Part shown: piece after piece, positions 38,401 to 48,405 of the stretch | Layout: every line of letters begins with the position of its first letter | How positions within the stretch are numbered: the first letter of the stretch is position 1 | NCBI GenBank assembly: GCA_025618425.1 | Contig: CM046846.1 | Location: forward strand, 33,738,038-33,802,037 | Source of the DNA: Heliocidaris tuberculata | Taxonomy: Eukaryota > Echinodermata > Echinoidea > Camarodonta > Echinometridae | DNA length: 64,000 bases | Reading direction: 5' to 3' | The notes under the pieces: model-generated | What the model was told of the DNA's origin: nothing | Databases searched by the model: none | What the model saw: only the letters and a program-made list of their open reading frames with translations | Position numbers and translations under genes: made by a program

Positions 38401-41400
38401 CCTTCTCTCTTCTCTGTCTTACTCCCTTTTCACCCCTCCTTTTCCCTGCCCTCTCTCTCCCTTCTTCTTACACACAGACACACTCACTTTCTTTCACTTT
38501 CCTCCTTTCTCCATCCTCCTTCCTCCATCCTCCTTCTCTTCATGCTCTTTTGTTTCTAATCTGTCTCACACTTTTACTTTGCTAGCTTTCACACTTTAGT
38601 TTTTCTTGTGGGTTGAGGCAACTGTCCTTCTACCTCAACTAACTGATCAATTCTCTCTTATCAATAATTCGCTTCTCGTAATGATGCTTTATGAATCTAA
38701 TATTATTGAACAACCCACTCGTGAGTTTCTGGACATGTAATATACAAGCTTTGCTTCTAAACATGTCCAACTGTTTTCAACATCACTTAGGTCAATATTT
38801 GTGCATCATATACTTTACTTATTGATATTTAATTATGTGCCCATATCTATGGAAAAACATCATTATATTGTTTTTGTTATTATTTATTCTATGTTACGCA
38901 CTGCAGTATTAATATGATTGAAAACAGTCAATAAAATCTGAATCTGAATCTGAATCTGATATCTGAGTGTGTTATGTGCAGTCTTGACTTTTGTCGCTGT
39001 ACTGAGCACGAAACTTTTGTCTCATTTTGTCAGTTTAATTACAGGGTATGGACAGCAAAAGTGATTCGAAATCCTCATTCTCCTAGATTTTCGTTGATTA
39101 AATCACGTTTCGCAGCTCATACGTTCGTTGTAAGGTACCTGGGTGTGCTAAGAAACGCCGTCAGCTTGACATCTTGCATCATGATTTGAATCATGTTCAC
39201 TGTCCACACACTTTAAGATACCTGGGTGGACTGAGAAACGTAGTAAGCTTAACATCTAGCACCATGGCGTGAACCACGATGTAATTTCAATCACGTTTAC
39301 AGTTCACAAGGTTTGAGATACCCGGGTGGGCCAAAAAAACGAGCTCGACATCTGGCGCTTTAATATGGAGACTGAAATCTTTGTTCAATTCTCTCTTCAT
39401 AATAATTGCGACCAATGTAATTTCGAGATCTCCCACAACGTATGGACATCGAATGCGATTCAAATCACCTATGATGATCAATTAGACTACTACAAATATT
39501 CAGGGGGCTAAAAGACAAGGACGTCACGGGTTTGTCCGAAAATGGGGGGGGGGGGGGGGGGGGGAGTAGCATAAGGTACTCTAAGGACTAAAATATTCTA
39601 GGGTAAGCAGCCCATTTTTGCCTATGTAGATCATCCTGTGAACAAAAAATCGCACAGTTATTAAAGTAATATTTGTGTGTGTGTTTGTTTTTTAATTGTA
39701 TGTTTAGATGCACACATTTTTTTGGAGTTCCAACGATGATCATTGATTTGCTTCATCATCCCGAGTTGTCGACCTTTGACCTCAGTCCTCTGGAAGTGGT
39801 GACATCAGGAGGTAGTTCCACTCCATCAGAAGTGCGCAAGGATGCGGAAATGAGATTCAACGTGAAGACAAAAGTATTTTTTTTTTATTCCGACATTTTT
39901 ACTCATCGTGATATGATTATACACATGTTGTAAGCAATGTACCTCTCACACACTGTTACACTGCAAGTTCATCAGCAATCTATTAATAGTTGTAAGAGAA
40001 GATGTGTCCTGGATGACAGATAGACGGGGAAACTAGACTGCAGACTGCTACAATTATAATCCGGTAATAAAGGGTAGTAGACGGACGACGAGTTCATTGT
40101 TGTAATCGAATCCCGAAAGCTTGAGTCTCAAATCTATTCAAGTTGGCAGTGATCGAGCCCCACCCTCCCCTAGCCCCATTAATAGTATTGGGTCAAACAA
40201 ATTTGTAAAGAGTAAGAAAACGGTAGAACTTATCGTTTGTCCTAATTTCACTTTTAATCAGGTTCTATACGGTATGACGGAAGCTACTCTTGGGGTCACG
40301 GTGTCACTTGATACTGACCCGGAAGCAGATCGGATGAGATCGGCAGGACGTGCTTTTCCTTGGACAGAGGTAAAACAAAACCGAAGGCTACAGGTTTTCT
40401 CTACTTTTGTAGTGATGCGGACGGAAGGAAAGTTTACCTGGTTCCTTTCTGTTGTTGTTGATGTTGTTAGAAAGTTATTGTTTGATCAATGTCACTCAAA
40501 ATGTCGATCTTTCATGTATTTTCTTGGGCTACGCACCCGAGGAAGCAGGTCCGTTGTCCGTTCAACCCCCTCCCTACCCCCAATTTTTTTTTCTTCAAAC
40601 GATTCGACACCCTTCAACTTTACAATGTACCCTCTAAAAGAAGTTAGGTAAACTGTGTCCTATATTGGGTAAGCGAACATGCATGTTTGTCGGGTAAAAG
40701 CTTACCCAACATTGAGTAATTTTTACGCAATTTCGGGCACATTTTACTCATTACTTGGTTAAATTTTACCGATCAAACACGCATGTTTCATATTTACCCA
40801 GTATTTGGTAAAATTTTACCCAGCCCATATCAGAGTGTAAAGTTGATATGAGTTGTAAATTTTAAGTCAGTATCATTAAAAAGTTTCCATATTTTTAAAA
40901 CCCCTAGTAAACCCTATCATACACCAACCATTAAATAAATTTAAAAAGTTTAAAAATGTCTTTTTGAGATGATTTAGAAATTGCTTCCACTTGTCTTTTG
41001 TAAGTGTTTTTAATAATATTCCGTTCTTGCACAACGCATATCACAATAATGATATAACGTCTCTATGCGCTTCCAAATGATTTCACCGGTTTTAGCTACT
41101 GCAACTGTAGCGTTCAGTACATTCAAGGAATAAATCCTACCAGGTAACTAGGTCGATTGTGGTATATGTAGATTAATGTCCTGCCAATGGACGTTAGTCA
41201 GTGCTGCGGCAGGGATTCGAGGTTCGAACCCCGCACCTAGTGGTTCACAGTCCGGAGACGTATCCACTGGACCACTTAATAAAGAATAAGATCTTTACCG
41301 CCCCTTCTACACTTACACTTTGAATCATGTTTAACAACTATTGGATATCTAGTTGTCCCTCAGTTCTATAACTTAGCATTATATTTCTGGTGAACAATTT

Positions 41401-44400
41401 CGAATGGGCAATACCAAGGTATAAATTATGGTTATTATTTTTCTGTCCCATATTAGTTACGAAGAATAAAGAAATATGAACGTTAATATATCGCAAGTGG
41501 ATGGATGGAGATGCGTTATTAGAGCAGTCAGGAGTGAGTTCATCAATTTTCAGGTGAAAATCATTTGCCAGGCGCTTTGGTGTCCAGATTAGAAGCGTCA
41601 TTATACCCCTGTTATTTGTTCTTATTCGAACTCTATATAGAAATAGAGCTTGTTACCAGTGGCGGATCCAGGGAGGGGGCCCGGGGGTCCGGGCCCCCTC
41701 CCCTGGGACCAAAAAGGGGCCCCAAAATTGCTTCTTTTTTTTCTGCTTGTCAGAAAATTTTGTGAATATTGAGCCCCCTCCCTCAAGAAATCCTGGATCC
41801 GCCACTGCTTGTTACAACCGATGACTCACACTGTCACAACAATATAATGAAGTAATATTTTCTGTTGGATGGACTTATTTCTTTAACTGAAGTAAATGGG
41901 ATGGTAAATTTAAAATTAAATTCATTTAGCTACGTATAGACCATAATAGAAAACACTTAAAATACAGACATGTGAGCTAGCGTGGTGCTCTCACTTATAC
42001 TCCGGTGAGTAATTGCTCCTAGTTTGCTAGCATGTAGTATGCACTGCTGACATGTGGATTTTAAGCTTTTTAAAAACTTAAAGTCTACATATAGCTAAAT
42101 TGGATTTAACTTTAAATGAACCCATCCCATTAATTTCGGTGCCAGAAATTAGTTCATTCAACCGGAAACAATACTCCATATTGTGTCGTTGTGAGATTGT
42201 GACATTACCGGTTGCAACAAGGTCACCAACTTGACCAAATCATTGGTTATATAAACATCTGGTGAGGTCGATAACATGGGACAAACCTTGAACTTGCCCT
42301 CAAAATGTAAGGAATAGGGCCACATGTAAGGAATACATTTTACTGATTTTAGCATCTCTTATTTATCAAATATATTTCAGATAAAAATTACGAACCCGAC
42401 AACGAACGAGATCGTAGATGTTAATACATCTGGTGAACTTTGTGTTCGAGGACCGTGTGTGATGTCGGGGTACTTCGATGATGATGGGAAGACCAAAGAG
42501 ACCATTGACCACGCCAGATGGCTTCATACAGGGTGAGTGAGAATACGTCCTGCTACTACTACTCATCTTCTACGTTTTACTCTACTGGAAAGAGACTAAA
42601 GGCCGTAAGGACCACTTCCCCAAAATTAAGCACACTTATTTTTTTTTAAAGCGAAATGATCCCACTCAACATTGTTTTGCAGGTTACGGAGATATTTCGT
42701 GATTGAAAAATGTATTTAGGTTTTTTTTTTTTTTTTTTTACTAAGTCTCCTTGAATAATTTATAATTTATACTTGCCCTAACCCTAAACTACATTCTAAA
42801 ATGTGATACAGACACAGACACACACACATCCACCTACACAACGCACGCTCCTCATTCTCTTTAACGTAATAATATCTTAAGTATTAAAGGGAAAGTCCAC
42901 CCTGATATCAAGTTGGTTTTAAGAGAAGCAGAAAAATTAAAGAAACAAATCAGTGAAGGTTAGAGCAAAATCCGATAAGAAATAAGAAAGTTAAGAATGT
43001 TTGTTGTAATCAATCAAACACAAAATGACACATCCACGACGTATCCTGAGAGCTCCTCTCCCATTTGCCCTGTACCCCCAATTCATTAATTATCATACAT
43101 ACACCTTAGATATAGTCATTGCTCATATGTTTTTTACACAAAACTTGTATGAAACAAATCTATCCCTTCATCAAAAACTAATAAAATGAAAATTTATGAT
43201 ATTTTCTGGTCTGTACTGAGCAAATGGTGAGAGGAGCTCGCGTGATTCGTCGCGGAGTTGCCAATTTGTCTTTGATTGATTACAACTTCAAAAATTCATA
43301 ACTTAAAAAAAATTCTTATCGGATTTTGCTCAAACTTTCAATAATCTGTTTCTCTCATTTTTCTTCTTTTATTCAAATCAACTTAATACCAAGGTGGACT
43401 TTCCCTTTAATATGTAAAGTGATTTAACACGTTCTTAATCCAATTTATAAAACGTATGTTTGCATAAGTAGTAACTATGATTATCGTTTTCCATAGAGAC
43501 TTAGCTTCGATGGATGAGAGTGGTTATATCGAGATCATGGGTCGCATTAAAGATATGGTGATCAGAGGAGGAGAGAATATCTTCCCACTCCAGGTCGAGA
43601 CGCTTATTCATAAACACCCCAAGATCGAAAACGTTCAGGTTTATCTTTGATTTTTGTACTATTATTTATTCATTTGTTTACATATAGAAACGAAATAATG
43701 GGAGAAAAGTACGCAAGTTACAATGTCACACCTAGGTAACTACCAGTCACGATATCAAATTCTGATATAATGTTCCAGTTCAATATACAAAAATCACGAT
43801 ATATAAATTATAAAAGGTATGTACATTATCATGATATACTCGTGGTTAACATCCATAGAAGTTAAATTAGTATACACGAGAGCATATGATTTACCTACAT
43901 GACTGTAAAGCTAAAAAAATATGAAGACTGGAATAATAATGCATCATATAAATTTTAAATATAAATTATGGAAATTTGGTACCGATACAGGGAAACTGTA
44001 TATCATTTTATTTGTGATAAGGTGGTATATCGCTTTGTCATTGTTTGCATGTAATAAGTAGAAAAAGATGTAGACATATAAATACTACATAATCATACAC
44101 AGTACGCAATTAGGTACTTTAAAAAATTACTTAAAAATAGGTGATCTTTTAAACTCATGACATGTAAAGATTCATAACTGTATTGAAGTTTTTTTTGTGT
44201 GATACCATCACAAATGAAGCATCAATTCTCAGTGAACTTCACTAATTTTAACAAATCTCAAATATTGTTTCGTCTTTGTATTGATGAAACGTTACAAATG
44301 AAACACATCTCAAAATGATAATTCGATCTTATGCATTACTTTGTTCGTACGTATAACATACGTCACACTCTTTTGCATATTTCATTGGGCATGTTGGTTG

Positions 44401-45906
44401 TTTTTTTTTAAGGTGATAGGCGTTCCAGATGCTAGAATGATAGAGGAATTGTGCGCATGTGTCAAGCTGAAAGATGGTGAAACATCTACTGAAGATGAAA
44501 TAAAGAACTTCTGCAAAGGACAGGTATAAGATCAAATGAATATGTTCTCCATTGTCTTTGTGATGCCGCTATGAACACAGGATGAACTGGCCATAGAGAA
44601 AAGGAGAACACTCGAAATGAGTATTTTTCTTGTGTAGGACCTGTGATCATGTGGATGTAAAAATTTATCTTTCTTCTCTTCACATTATTTTGTTTTTCAA
44701 AAAGTAATGTTCTTTAAATTATGTTCTGGTGTTATCTGCAGAAACAAAAATATTCTCACCAACTAACATACATAAGTATCAGTGATAATGTTATAAGGCT
44801 ATACATCCCAGGAGACACAGCCCACGAGACCGACAGCCCACAAGACCGACAGCCCACAAGACCGACGGCCCATGAGACCAAAAGTACACGATCGAGACCC
44901 ACCAATAGACCTCATGGACATTCTGTAAACTTTTCTGAGGGTTCACTAAACCAGCATTACCTACATTCATACGGGACTTGTAGTTTCGAAACTGTAAGTT
45001 ATCGAAACTTAAAGTTAACGAAACAGCGACTCACTAACAACCGAAACAACGACGCTCGTTGTTCAGAGACTACAAGTCGAGCGTTAGTCATTTAACATAA
45101 GCAGAGCGGTCATCACACGGTCCGTAACTACGAGGAGAACACCCGCTGCTCGTGGTTTCGGCGTTAACCACAAGCTCGCTTGTGGTTCTGGAACTACAAG
45201 TAAACTTAAAATCTCGAAACTACGAGTCCGTTCATATACGGTCTGAAACTACAAGATAACTTAAAGTTATGAAACTACAAGCGAAACTTAAAGTTTAGCT
45301 ACCTTCGGTCTCCTGGGATGTATAGCCTTATGACATTATCACTGATACTTATGTTAGTTGGTGATAATATTTCTGCAGCTAACACAGGAACATAATTTAT
45401 AGAACATTGCATTTAAACAGAAATAACGTGAAGGGGATAAAAATGATAAATTACATCACCATGATCACATGTCTTTCAGGTGACATTATTCATTGTTGCC
45501 ATTGTTTTATATCTTTGGGATTTGGGAATAGGTTATGAAATGAATTCAATACAAGTAGTGTTTTTTTTCCTTCAATTAATTCTTTATTTATTTCCATTAA
45601 AAACTTACAAACATCATCTTTACAGACAGTAAATTTTTTGTATTAGCGTCCTATTACTGATATCGTTTATTGCACGACGCATTTTTGTTAAGCATGTTAA
45701 GTATGTACTTCTAACAACAACAAAATACAGTGTTTTATTTCTTTTGTTTTCTTCTTTCTCTATTTCTCCAGATTTCCCATTTCATGGTACCGCGGTATGT
45801 GCAGTTTGTCGACTCATACCCGCTGACACAGAGTGGAAAGGTCCAGAAATTTAAACTGAGAGAAGAAATGGTCAAATTAATGAGAGAAGAAGGCATATTA
45901 GAATAG
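27315..45906 (+). CDS. ACSF2: Mitochondrial acyl-CoA synthetase family member 2 (complete, 13 exons)
   Basis: This ANL-superfamily enzyme activates medium-chain fatty acids to acyl-CoA through an acyl-AMP. Exons: 27315-27409, 32731-32890, 33216-33398, 34792-34910, 35336-35501, 35760-35861, 37869-38008, 39708-39873, 40262-40369, 42381-42532, 43497-43638, 44413-44523, 45772-45906. Joined they give 592 codons plus TAG; the human protein is about 615. Residues 1-31 are rich in Arg and Leu with one acidic residue, as expected of a mitochondrial presequence. The AMP-binding loop TSGTTGSPK is at about 240-248, YGMTE at 380-384, the ATP-ribose Asp of TGD at 465, the hinge [14 protein letters not shown] at 479-492, and the C-domain catalytic Lys in SGKVQKFK at 571. 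The start is the first ATG of exon 1. The gene has very large repeat-filled introns and lies between NAA15 and ASAH1 on the same strand. Confidence 0.92.
27931..28348. mobile_element. hAT-type MITE (CAGTGGCGGATCC family), copy 1
   Basis: CCTTGAGC is duplicated exactly on both sides (27923-27930 and 28349-28356). The ends are CAGTGGCAGATTTAGG and CCTGGATCCGCCCCTG. The inside holds GCTTGTCAGAGAATTATGGA and two copies of GAGCGACTTT(C/T)GGAGGGCTGG separated by long C-runs. Confidence 0.85.
28587..28617. repeat. Poly(C) run
   Basis: About 30 consecutive C in ACSF2 intron 1. Confidence 0.9.
28622..28774. mobile_element. Short MITE, 40-bp inverted ends
   Basis: GCCAGAGCCATCTA and TTTGGCCAACTCGG on the left pair with CCGAGTTGGCCAAA and TAGATGGCTCTG on the right. 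Confidence 0.75.
28772..28809. repeat. Perfect 38-bp palindrome
   Basis: GCCAAGGAGTTATCACAG, then AA... no unpaired mismatch: the 18-base left arm meets CTGTGATAACTCCTTGGC across a 2-base centre (AA). Confidence 0.9.
28886..29025. mobile_element. Short MITE (TTGCACAAAACTTGCG ends)
   Basis: GGCCTGTTGCACAAAACTTG at the left is mirrored by CAAGTTTTGTGCAACGGGCT at the right. Confidence 0.8.
29803..30417. mobile_element. Foldback MITE with central hairpin
   Basis: CCCCTGCAACCCAA at the left and TTGGGTTGCAGGGG at the right; arms pair through CAACATCAACAGG and ATATGTTTCAT. The centre (30171-30209) is a hairpin of TGTTCTAATAGA against TCTATTAGAACA. Confidence 0.8.
30591..30819. mobile_element. Short MITE (ATAGACCTGTT ends)
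   Basis: ATAGACCTGTTTACAAAGTT on the left pairs with TTTGTGAACAGGTCTAT on the right. Confidence 0.7.
31620..31645. repeat. Poly(G) tract in a GGGG-rich repeat fragment
   Basis: G-run after ACGGCCG. The surrounding GGGGCGG and CCGCCCC motifs at 31050 and 31380 suggest degraded copies of the CAGTGGCGGATCC-type family. Confidence 0.5.
32357..32480. repeat. (CT)n pyrimidine tract
   Basis: CTCTCTCT repeats interrupted by C and T runs, in ACSF2 intron 1. Confidence 0.9.
32500..32687 (+). mobile_element. Probable LINE 3' tail before ACSF2 exon 2
   Basis: An AT-rich 3' UTR-like segment ends AATAAACCATTTCTATCTAT with short TATC repeats, as in LINE tails elsewhere in this window. No reverse transcriptase sequence is left, so this rests on the tail alone. 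Confidence 0.4.
32731..32890 (+). CDS. ACSF2: ACSF2 exon 2
   Basis: Acceptor CAAGCAG, donor GTGAGA. Encodes [20 protein letters not shown] and [12 protein letters not shown]. The acceptor is a tandem AAGCAG, so use of the upstream AG would add one Ser in frame. Confidence 0.87.
33216..33398 (+). CDS. ACSF2: ACSF2 exon 3
   Basis: Acceptor ACATTTCAG, donor GTGAGG. Encodes [29 protein letters not shown] and the [17 protein letters not shown] segment typical of acyl-CoA synthetases. Confidence 0.93.
34014..34427. mobile_element. MITE with 40-bp inverted ends
   Basis: GCCACCGCACACCTTACGAT and TGCGATCCGATTT at the left are mirrored by AAATCGGATCGCA and ATCGTAAGGTGTGCGGTGGC at the right. A TAAATG flank appears on both sides. 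Confidence 0.82.
34439..34690. repeat. (GAA)n purine tract
   Basis: Nearly continuous AAG/GAA repeats on the + strand, ending about 100 bases before ACSF2 exon 4. Confidence 0.92.
34792..34910 (+). CDS. ACSF2: ACSF2 exon 4
   Basis: Acceptor ATCTGCTTCAG, donor GTATAT. Encodes [20 protein letters not shown] and [11 protein letters not shown]. Ends two bases into an Arg codon. Confidence 0.9.
34935..35150. mobile_element. Degenerate relative of the mirrored GGACAACTACCCC element
   Basis: GGACAAC and ACTACCCC motifs dominate the left half and GGGGTA, GTCC and GTTGTCCGGGGGTA the right half, with the turn near 35045. Directly after ACSF2 exon 4. Confidence 0.6.
35336..35501 (+). CDS. ACSF2: ACSF2 exon 5
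   Basis: Acceptor AAATATCAG, donor GTAAGT. Encodes [14 protein letters not shown] and ends in IMNIQFTS, the first half of the AMP-binding loop. Confidence 0.92.
35760..35861 (+). CDS. ACSF2: ACSF2 exon 6, AMP-binding loop
   Basis: Acceptor TTTAACAG. Begins [19 protein letters not shown], completing the TSGTTGSPK motif. The donor AAG/GTTGGA is weak, but the next in-frame stop is only about 40 bases further and the phase fits exon 7. Confidence 0.85.
35902..36205. mobile_element. hAT-type MITE (CAGTGGCGGATCC family), copy 2
   Basis: CCTGTAGC flanks both sides (35894-35901 and 36206-36213). Same internal order as copy 1, directly after ACSF2 exon 6. Confidence 0.85.
36214..36357 (+). mobile_element. 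Probable LINE 3' tail
   Basis: Ends AATAAAGATGACATGAAATG with repeated GAAATGA units. It is directly adjacent to the MITE at 35902. Confidence 0.4.
36589..36718 (+). mobile_element. Short MITE (TTTCATAAAACTTG type), copy 2
   Basis: Has the same core TGAAATCCTTGCATCTGATT and ends in CATGAAACGCCCCCC. Lies in ACSF2 intron 6. Confidence 0.7.
37073..37653. mobile_element. MITE family S, copy 2
   Basis: Reverse-orientation relative of 12198-12790: starts AGGAAAATCCAACCTTAATA and ends CCAAGGTTGGTTGCCCTTTA. In ACSF2 intron 6. Confidence 0.8.
37869..38008 (+). CDS. ACSF2: ACSF2 exon 7
   Basis: Acceptor ATTCTCAG, donor GTGAAT. Encodes [20 protein letters not shown] and [14 protein letters not shown], matching the conserved LPLYH-type stretch. 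Confidence 0.92.
38100..38960 (+). mobile_element. 5'-truncated LINE (reverse transcriptase C-terminus and 3' UTR)
   Basis: An open frame at 38129-38341 encodes [19 protein letters not shown], then [14 protein letters not shown] and [13 protein letters not shown], the usual end of non-LTR reverse transcriptases, followed by TGA. A pyrimidine-rich 3' UTR follows, ending in AATAAAATCTGAATCTGAAT repeats at about 38930. In ACSF2 intron 7. Confidence 0.82.
39132..39345. repeat. Diverged tandem repeat, about 80-100 bp unit
   Basis: Units start GGTACCTGGGTGTGCTAAGA, GATACCTGGGTGGACTGAGA and GATACCCGGGTGGGCC, each with AGCTT(G/A)ACATCT. A related CACATTCACTGTCCA fragment lies before the LINE at 38100. 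Confidence 0.6.
39708..39873 (+). CDS. ACSF2: ACSF2 exon 8
   Basis: Acceptor ATGTTTAG, donor GTATTT. Encodes [20 protein letters not shown] and [12 protein letters not shown]. Phase 0 at the end. Confidence 0.9.
40262..40369 (+). CDS. ACSF2: ACSF2 exon 9, YGMTE motif
   Basis: Acceptor TTTAATCAG, donor GTAAAA. Encodes [15 protein letters not shown], which holds the adenine-binding core motif, then [10 protein letters not shown]. Confidence 0.92.
40640..40850. repeat. Repeat rich in GGGTAAA/TTTACCC
   Basis: Multiple short inverted pairs of GGTAAAATTTTACC and TTACCCA. A similar TTACC-rich segment is at about 58680-58880. Confidence 0.5.
41030..41285 (-). mobile_element. tRNA-derived SINE, copy 1
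   Basis: On the minus strand TGGTCCAGTGGATACG (A box) and GGGGTTCGAACCTCG (B box) have tRNA-like spacing. The rest matches the copy at 55725, including TCTATGCGCTTCCAAAT. Confidence 0.65.
41657..41807. mobile_element. hAT-type MITE (CAGTGGCGGATCC family), copy 3, short
   Basis: CTTGTTAC flanks both sides (41649-41656 and 41808-41815). Ends CAGTGGCGGATCCAGG and CCTGGATCCGCCACTG are near-perfect inverses. Confidence 0.88.
42381..42532 (+). CDS. ACSF2: ACSF2 exon 10
   Basis: Acceptor TATATTTCAG, donor GTGAGT. Encodes [31 protein letters not shown] and ARWLHTG, leading into the TGD motif across the junction. Confidence 0.92.
42884..43410. mobile_element. MITE related to family S, copy 3
   Basis: Ends TTAAAGGGAAAGTCCACC and GGTGGACTTTCCCTTTAA are exact inverses over 18 bases. 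The body is diverged but keeps the same motif order. In ACSF2 intron 10. Confidence 0.8.
43497..43638 (+). CDS. ACSF2: ACSF2 exon 11, hinge
   Basis: Acceptor TTTTCCATAG, donor GTTTAT. Encodes [20 protein letters not shown] and [14 protein letters not shown], covering the ribose-binding Asp and the hinge between the N and C domains. Confidence 0.93.
44413..44523 (+). CDS. ACSF2: ACSF2 exon 12
   Basis: Acceptor is a T-tract ending AAG; donor GTATAA. Encodes [20 protein letters not shown] and [11 protein letters not shown] of the C-terminal domain. Confidence 0.92.
44636..45476. mobile_element. Long inverted-repeat (foldback) element in ACSF2 intron 12
   Basis: 44636-44820 is the imperfect reverse complement of 45303-45476. 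Shared runs include GTATCAGTGATAATG, AAGGCTATACATCCCAGGAG and CTGTGATCAT/ATGATCACATG. The middle has four 16-bp units (CCCACAAGACCGACAG, 44820-44879) and many GAAACTACAAG motifs in both orientations. It encodes nothing recognisable. Confidence 0.85.
45772..45906 (+). CDS. ACSF2: ACSF2 exon 13, terminal
   Basis: Acceptor ATTTCTCCAG. Encodes [20 protein letters not shown], then [13 protein letters not shown] with the catalytic Lys, ending in TAG. Confidence 0.93.
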   Translation: MSHFMVPRYVQFVDSYPLTQSGKVQKFKLREEMVKLMREEGILE

Positions 45907-47614
45907 TACGACAGATTCTGTCAACTTGGGGCTTTGGGCCTATTTTTCAAAACCAACGACAAGACAATCATAGCTTTATCCGCCAACTATGAGAATTTCG
46001 CTGATCTTCCTGTACCGTTTCACGAAGACTGAACTGGCATTTTCTTCGAATGCAACTCGTCATATTACTACTATCGGCGAGAATAAGAAATAACCTTTGT
46101 CGCAATTACTCATGTATTTTAAAAGAAAAATTCATTAAAACTCTAGATATTTGAATGACTTAAAAGATTGAAATCAGAATCACAGTATCATTTATCCAAT
46201 ATGCATGTACTTCTAAAAATATGTACATGTAGATTATACCCCCCAAATCGCTTATAAAATGCATAATATGACTTGTTGATTTTATGATCGCTGAATCAGT
46301 TTTACACAATAGATGGGTAACCCCTGACTTTTTTTTATTTGATAGTTTATTAGAAAACGTTTATTTTTGGTAGTAGTTATATTATGATGCATTGAACGTT
46401 TTATCCAATGTTTTCAGGTTTAACTCAAACTAAGATTATGAAATGTATGCATATTTCAAATTATAAGGATTGAAAATATATACAAATTATCCGTACGTTG
46501 ACTTGTGTCTGAAATATACAAACTATTCTTATAATTATATTAGCATTTAATTCTTTGATTATAAAGAAGGACTGTCATAAAATACCAAATTAAATATGTT
46601 ACGGAAATATTCCTTACTGATGTTCCGAATGTTCATGATTTTATAAAGGAATGATATAATGACTTTTCCCATCCGAGAAAAGCATGGTTGCCAAAGTTGG
46701 CATGATTATGCTTTTTGGTATAATGTTGACCCTCTTAGCATCTAGCATCATGTCTAGCATATACATGTACTTTTACACAATCTGGCATAAGACTATTTCA
46801 GCATAATTTTTGCATACTTGTAGAAAATTGACATTTTAAGAGAAGTTTTAACGAATTTTGGAATAAAAAGACAGGTGAAGACGCTGATTAACTTTTCTTT
46901 TTTTTTTTTTTTTTTGCAAAAGCAAAAGCACGGAGGATAACTTTTGTTTTTGTTGTTGCTTGTCAGAGAATTTTTTAGTAAAAAGACACCCAAATCGGAG
47001 ATTTTTTTAAAAACATAATTTAGCATAATTTCTATAGCATAAATTAATTTCTGGCGTTGGTCACACTGGAGAAAAGAGAAATGGCTAAATATGCGTTCTC
47101 TCAGATCGGGAGTTGCAGTGTGAGGCCCCATCAGGACCCATATAAGAAGGGTGATTAGGCCTTTAGGGGGCCAAGCAGACTCTCTTTTTGGTAACCAAAC
47201 AGATTGACCCCCACTCCGCTGTACACTTTGCTCACTATGTCTTGAGTACCCCCAACTTCTGAAATCGCTTCGTAGTGCCTGCTATTTTGTAACTGACTTA
47301 TCGGAATTTGCTTATAGCGTGAAAAGTTTTTTCAATTTTAGAACTTTACGACAGACTGCTATTTCTGTACAAATTTCATCCTAGTATGGTTTTGTAATGT
47401 GCAGTTTACTTTTCAGCATACTTTAGTATTCTTAAAACAAACAATATTTTTTCAAGGTGCAGATCGAGTCGCTTAGTTTGTGTCTTTTACTTTAACCTGA
47501 ATTAAGACTTATATTTTGTCCATTATATATATCTTCTGAAGATTTTGTTTTGTATGTATAGATATTACGTATACTACTGTGTTATAAAGTTTATTGTTTT
47601 TAAATGATATGTAA
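45907..47614. other. ACSF2 3' flank, no further gene seen
   Basis: Starts with the ACSF2 3' UTR; an ATTAAA hexamer is at 46134. The part around 46900-46985 carries GCTTGTCAGAGAATTTTT, a fragment of the CAGTGGCGGATCC-type MITE family. Confidence 0.4.
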
Positions 47615-48230
47615 AATAATAAAATTTTGAATTAAATTGAATTAAATTTATTTCCACTTCCCCATTAAAAAAAAAATCATATAACATGTCAAATGTATGT
47701 ACAAACAATAACATAGTACAAACAAGTATACAAAGAAGAAAAGAATAAATATAGATGTGGTGGGATCATAAAAAGTATGGTAAAAAAACTTGTAAACATG
47801 ACTCCATTTCAAATTCACATGAAAAATATATATATATCATAAGTAAAGAAAAATACAATAGAAAAAGCAGATTTAGCACAGAAAATAGTAAACTACTTTA
47901 AAAATGCATAATATTCATAACAGTGTATTCTTTAGCAATACTCCTTAAACTTGCGTTTGAATGTGTTGAGAGATTTAGTGTTCTTGATGTGTTGAGGTAT
48001 ATCATTCTTTAAAAGGGGTTCCTTTGCATGTTATTATTGATCTAGAAAAGAAGTACAACCATAATCAATCTGATAGTCAAATTTACCCCCAGTATTAAAA
48101 TCGTGAAAATTGCTATTCTTGCCAAAAATTGTGTTGAATATGAAGTGGTAAATGTGTGCATATAGAGATAGGTGTAAATGCTTGTAGCAAGCAGTAGTAC
48201 TACTTCTAGTGTTACATGTCAATGGATAAT
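47615..48230 (-). mobile_element. LINE 3' fragment (5'-truncated)
   Basis: The minus strand encodes NTRSSTTACYKHLHL and, nearer the 3' end, NDIPQHIKNTKSLNTFKRKF then KEYC and a stop, a reverse transcriptase C-terminus. The 3' tail is AATAAATTTAATTCAATTTA at the low-coordinate end. Confidence 0.8.
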
Positions 48231-48359
48231 AATCTCATATGTATATAGGCATATATTGGGGCGGCAAGGCGTTTTTTTTAAGGGGATGGGGTGAACATGC
48301 AACGAGTATACTATTTTCTACTGCATAAGCATTTGAAACACGTCTACTTAAAAAAATGT

Positions 48360-48405
48360 GTGAATGTGTGTGTGTGTGTGTGTGTGGAGGGGGGGGGGGG
48401 GGGGC
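48360..48405. repeat. (GT)n followed by poly(G)
   Basis: GTGTGTGT then about 15 G. A similar GTGTG plus G-run is at 49922-49952, with CTGCAGTC-like sequence after both. Confidence 0.85.

Noticed and set aside
41216..41280. Possible tRNA gene on the minus strand
   Set aside because: A and B boxes are present, but a cloverleaf does not close, and a related sequence at 55960-56030 with the same downstream body indicates a SINE.
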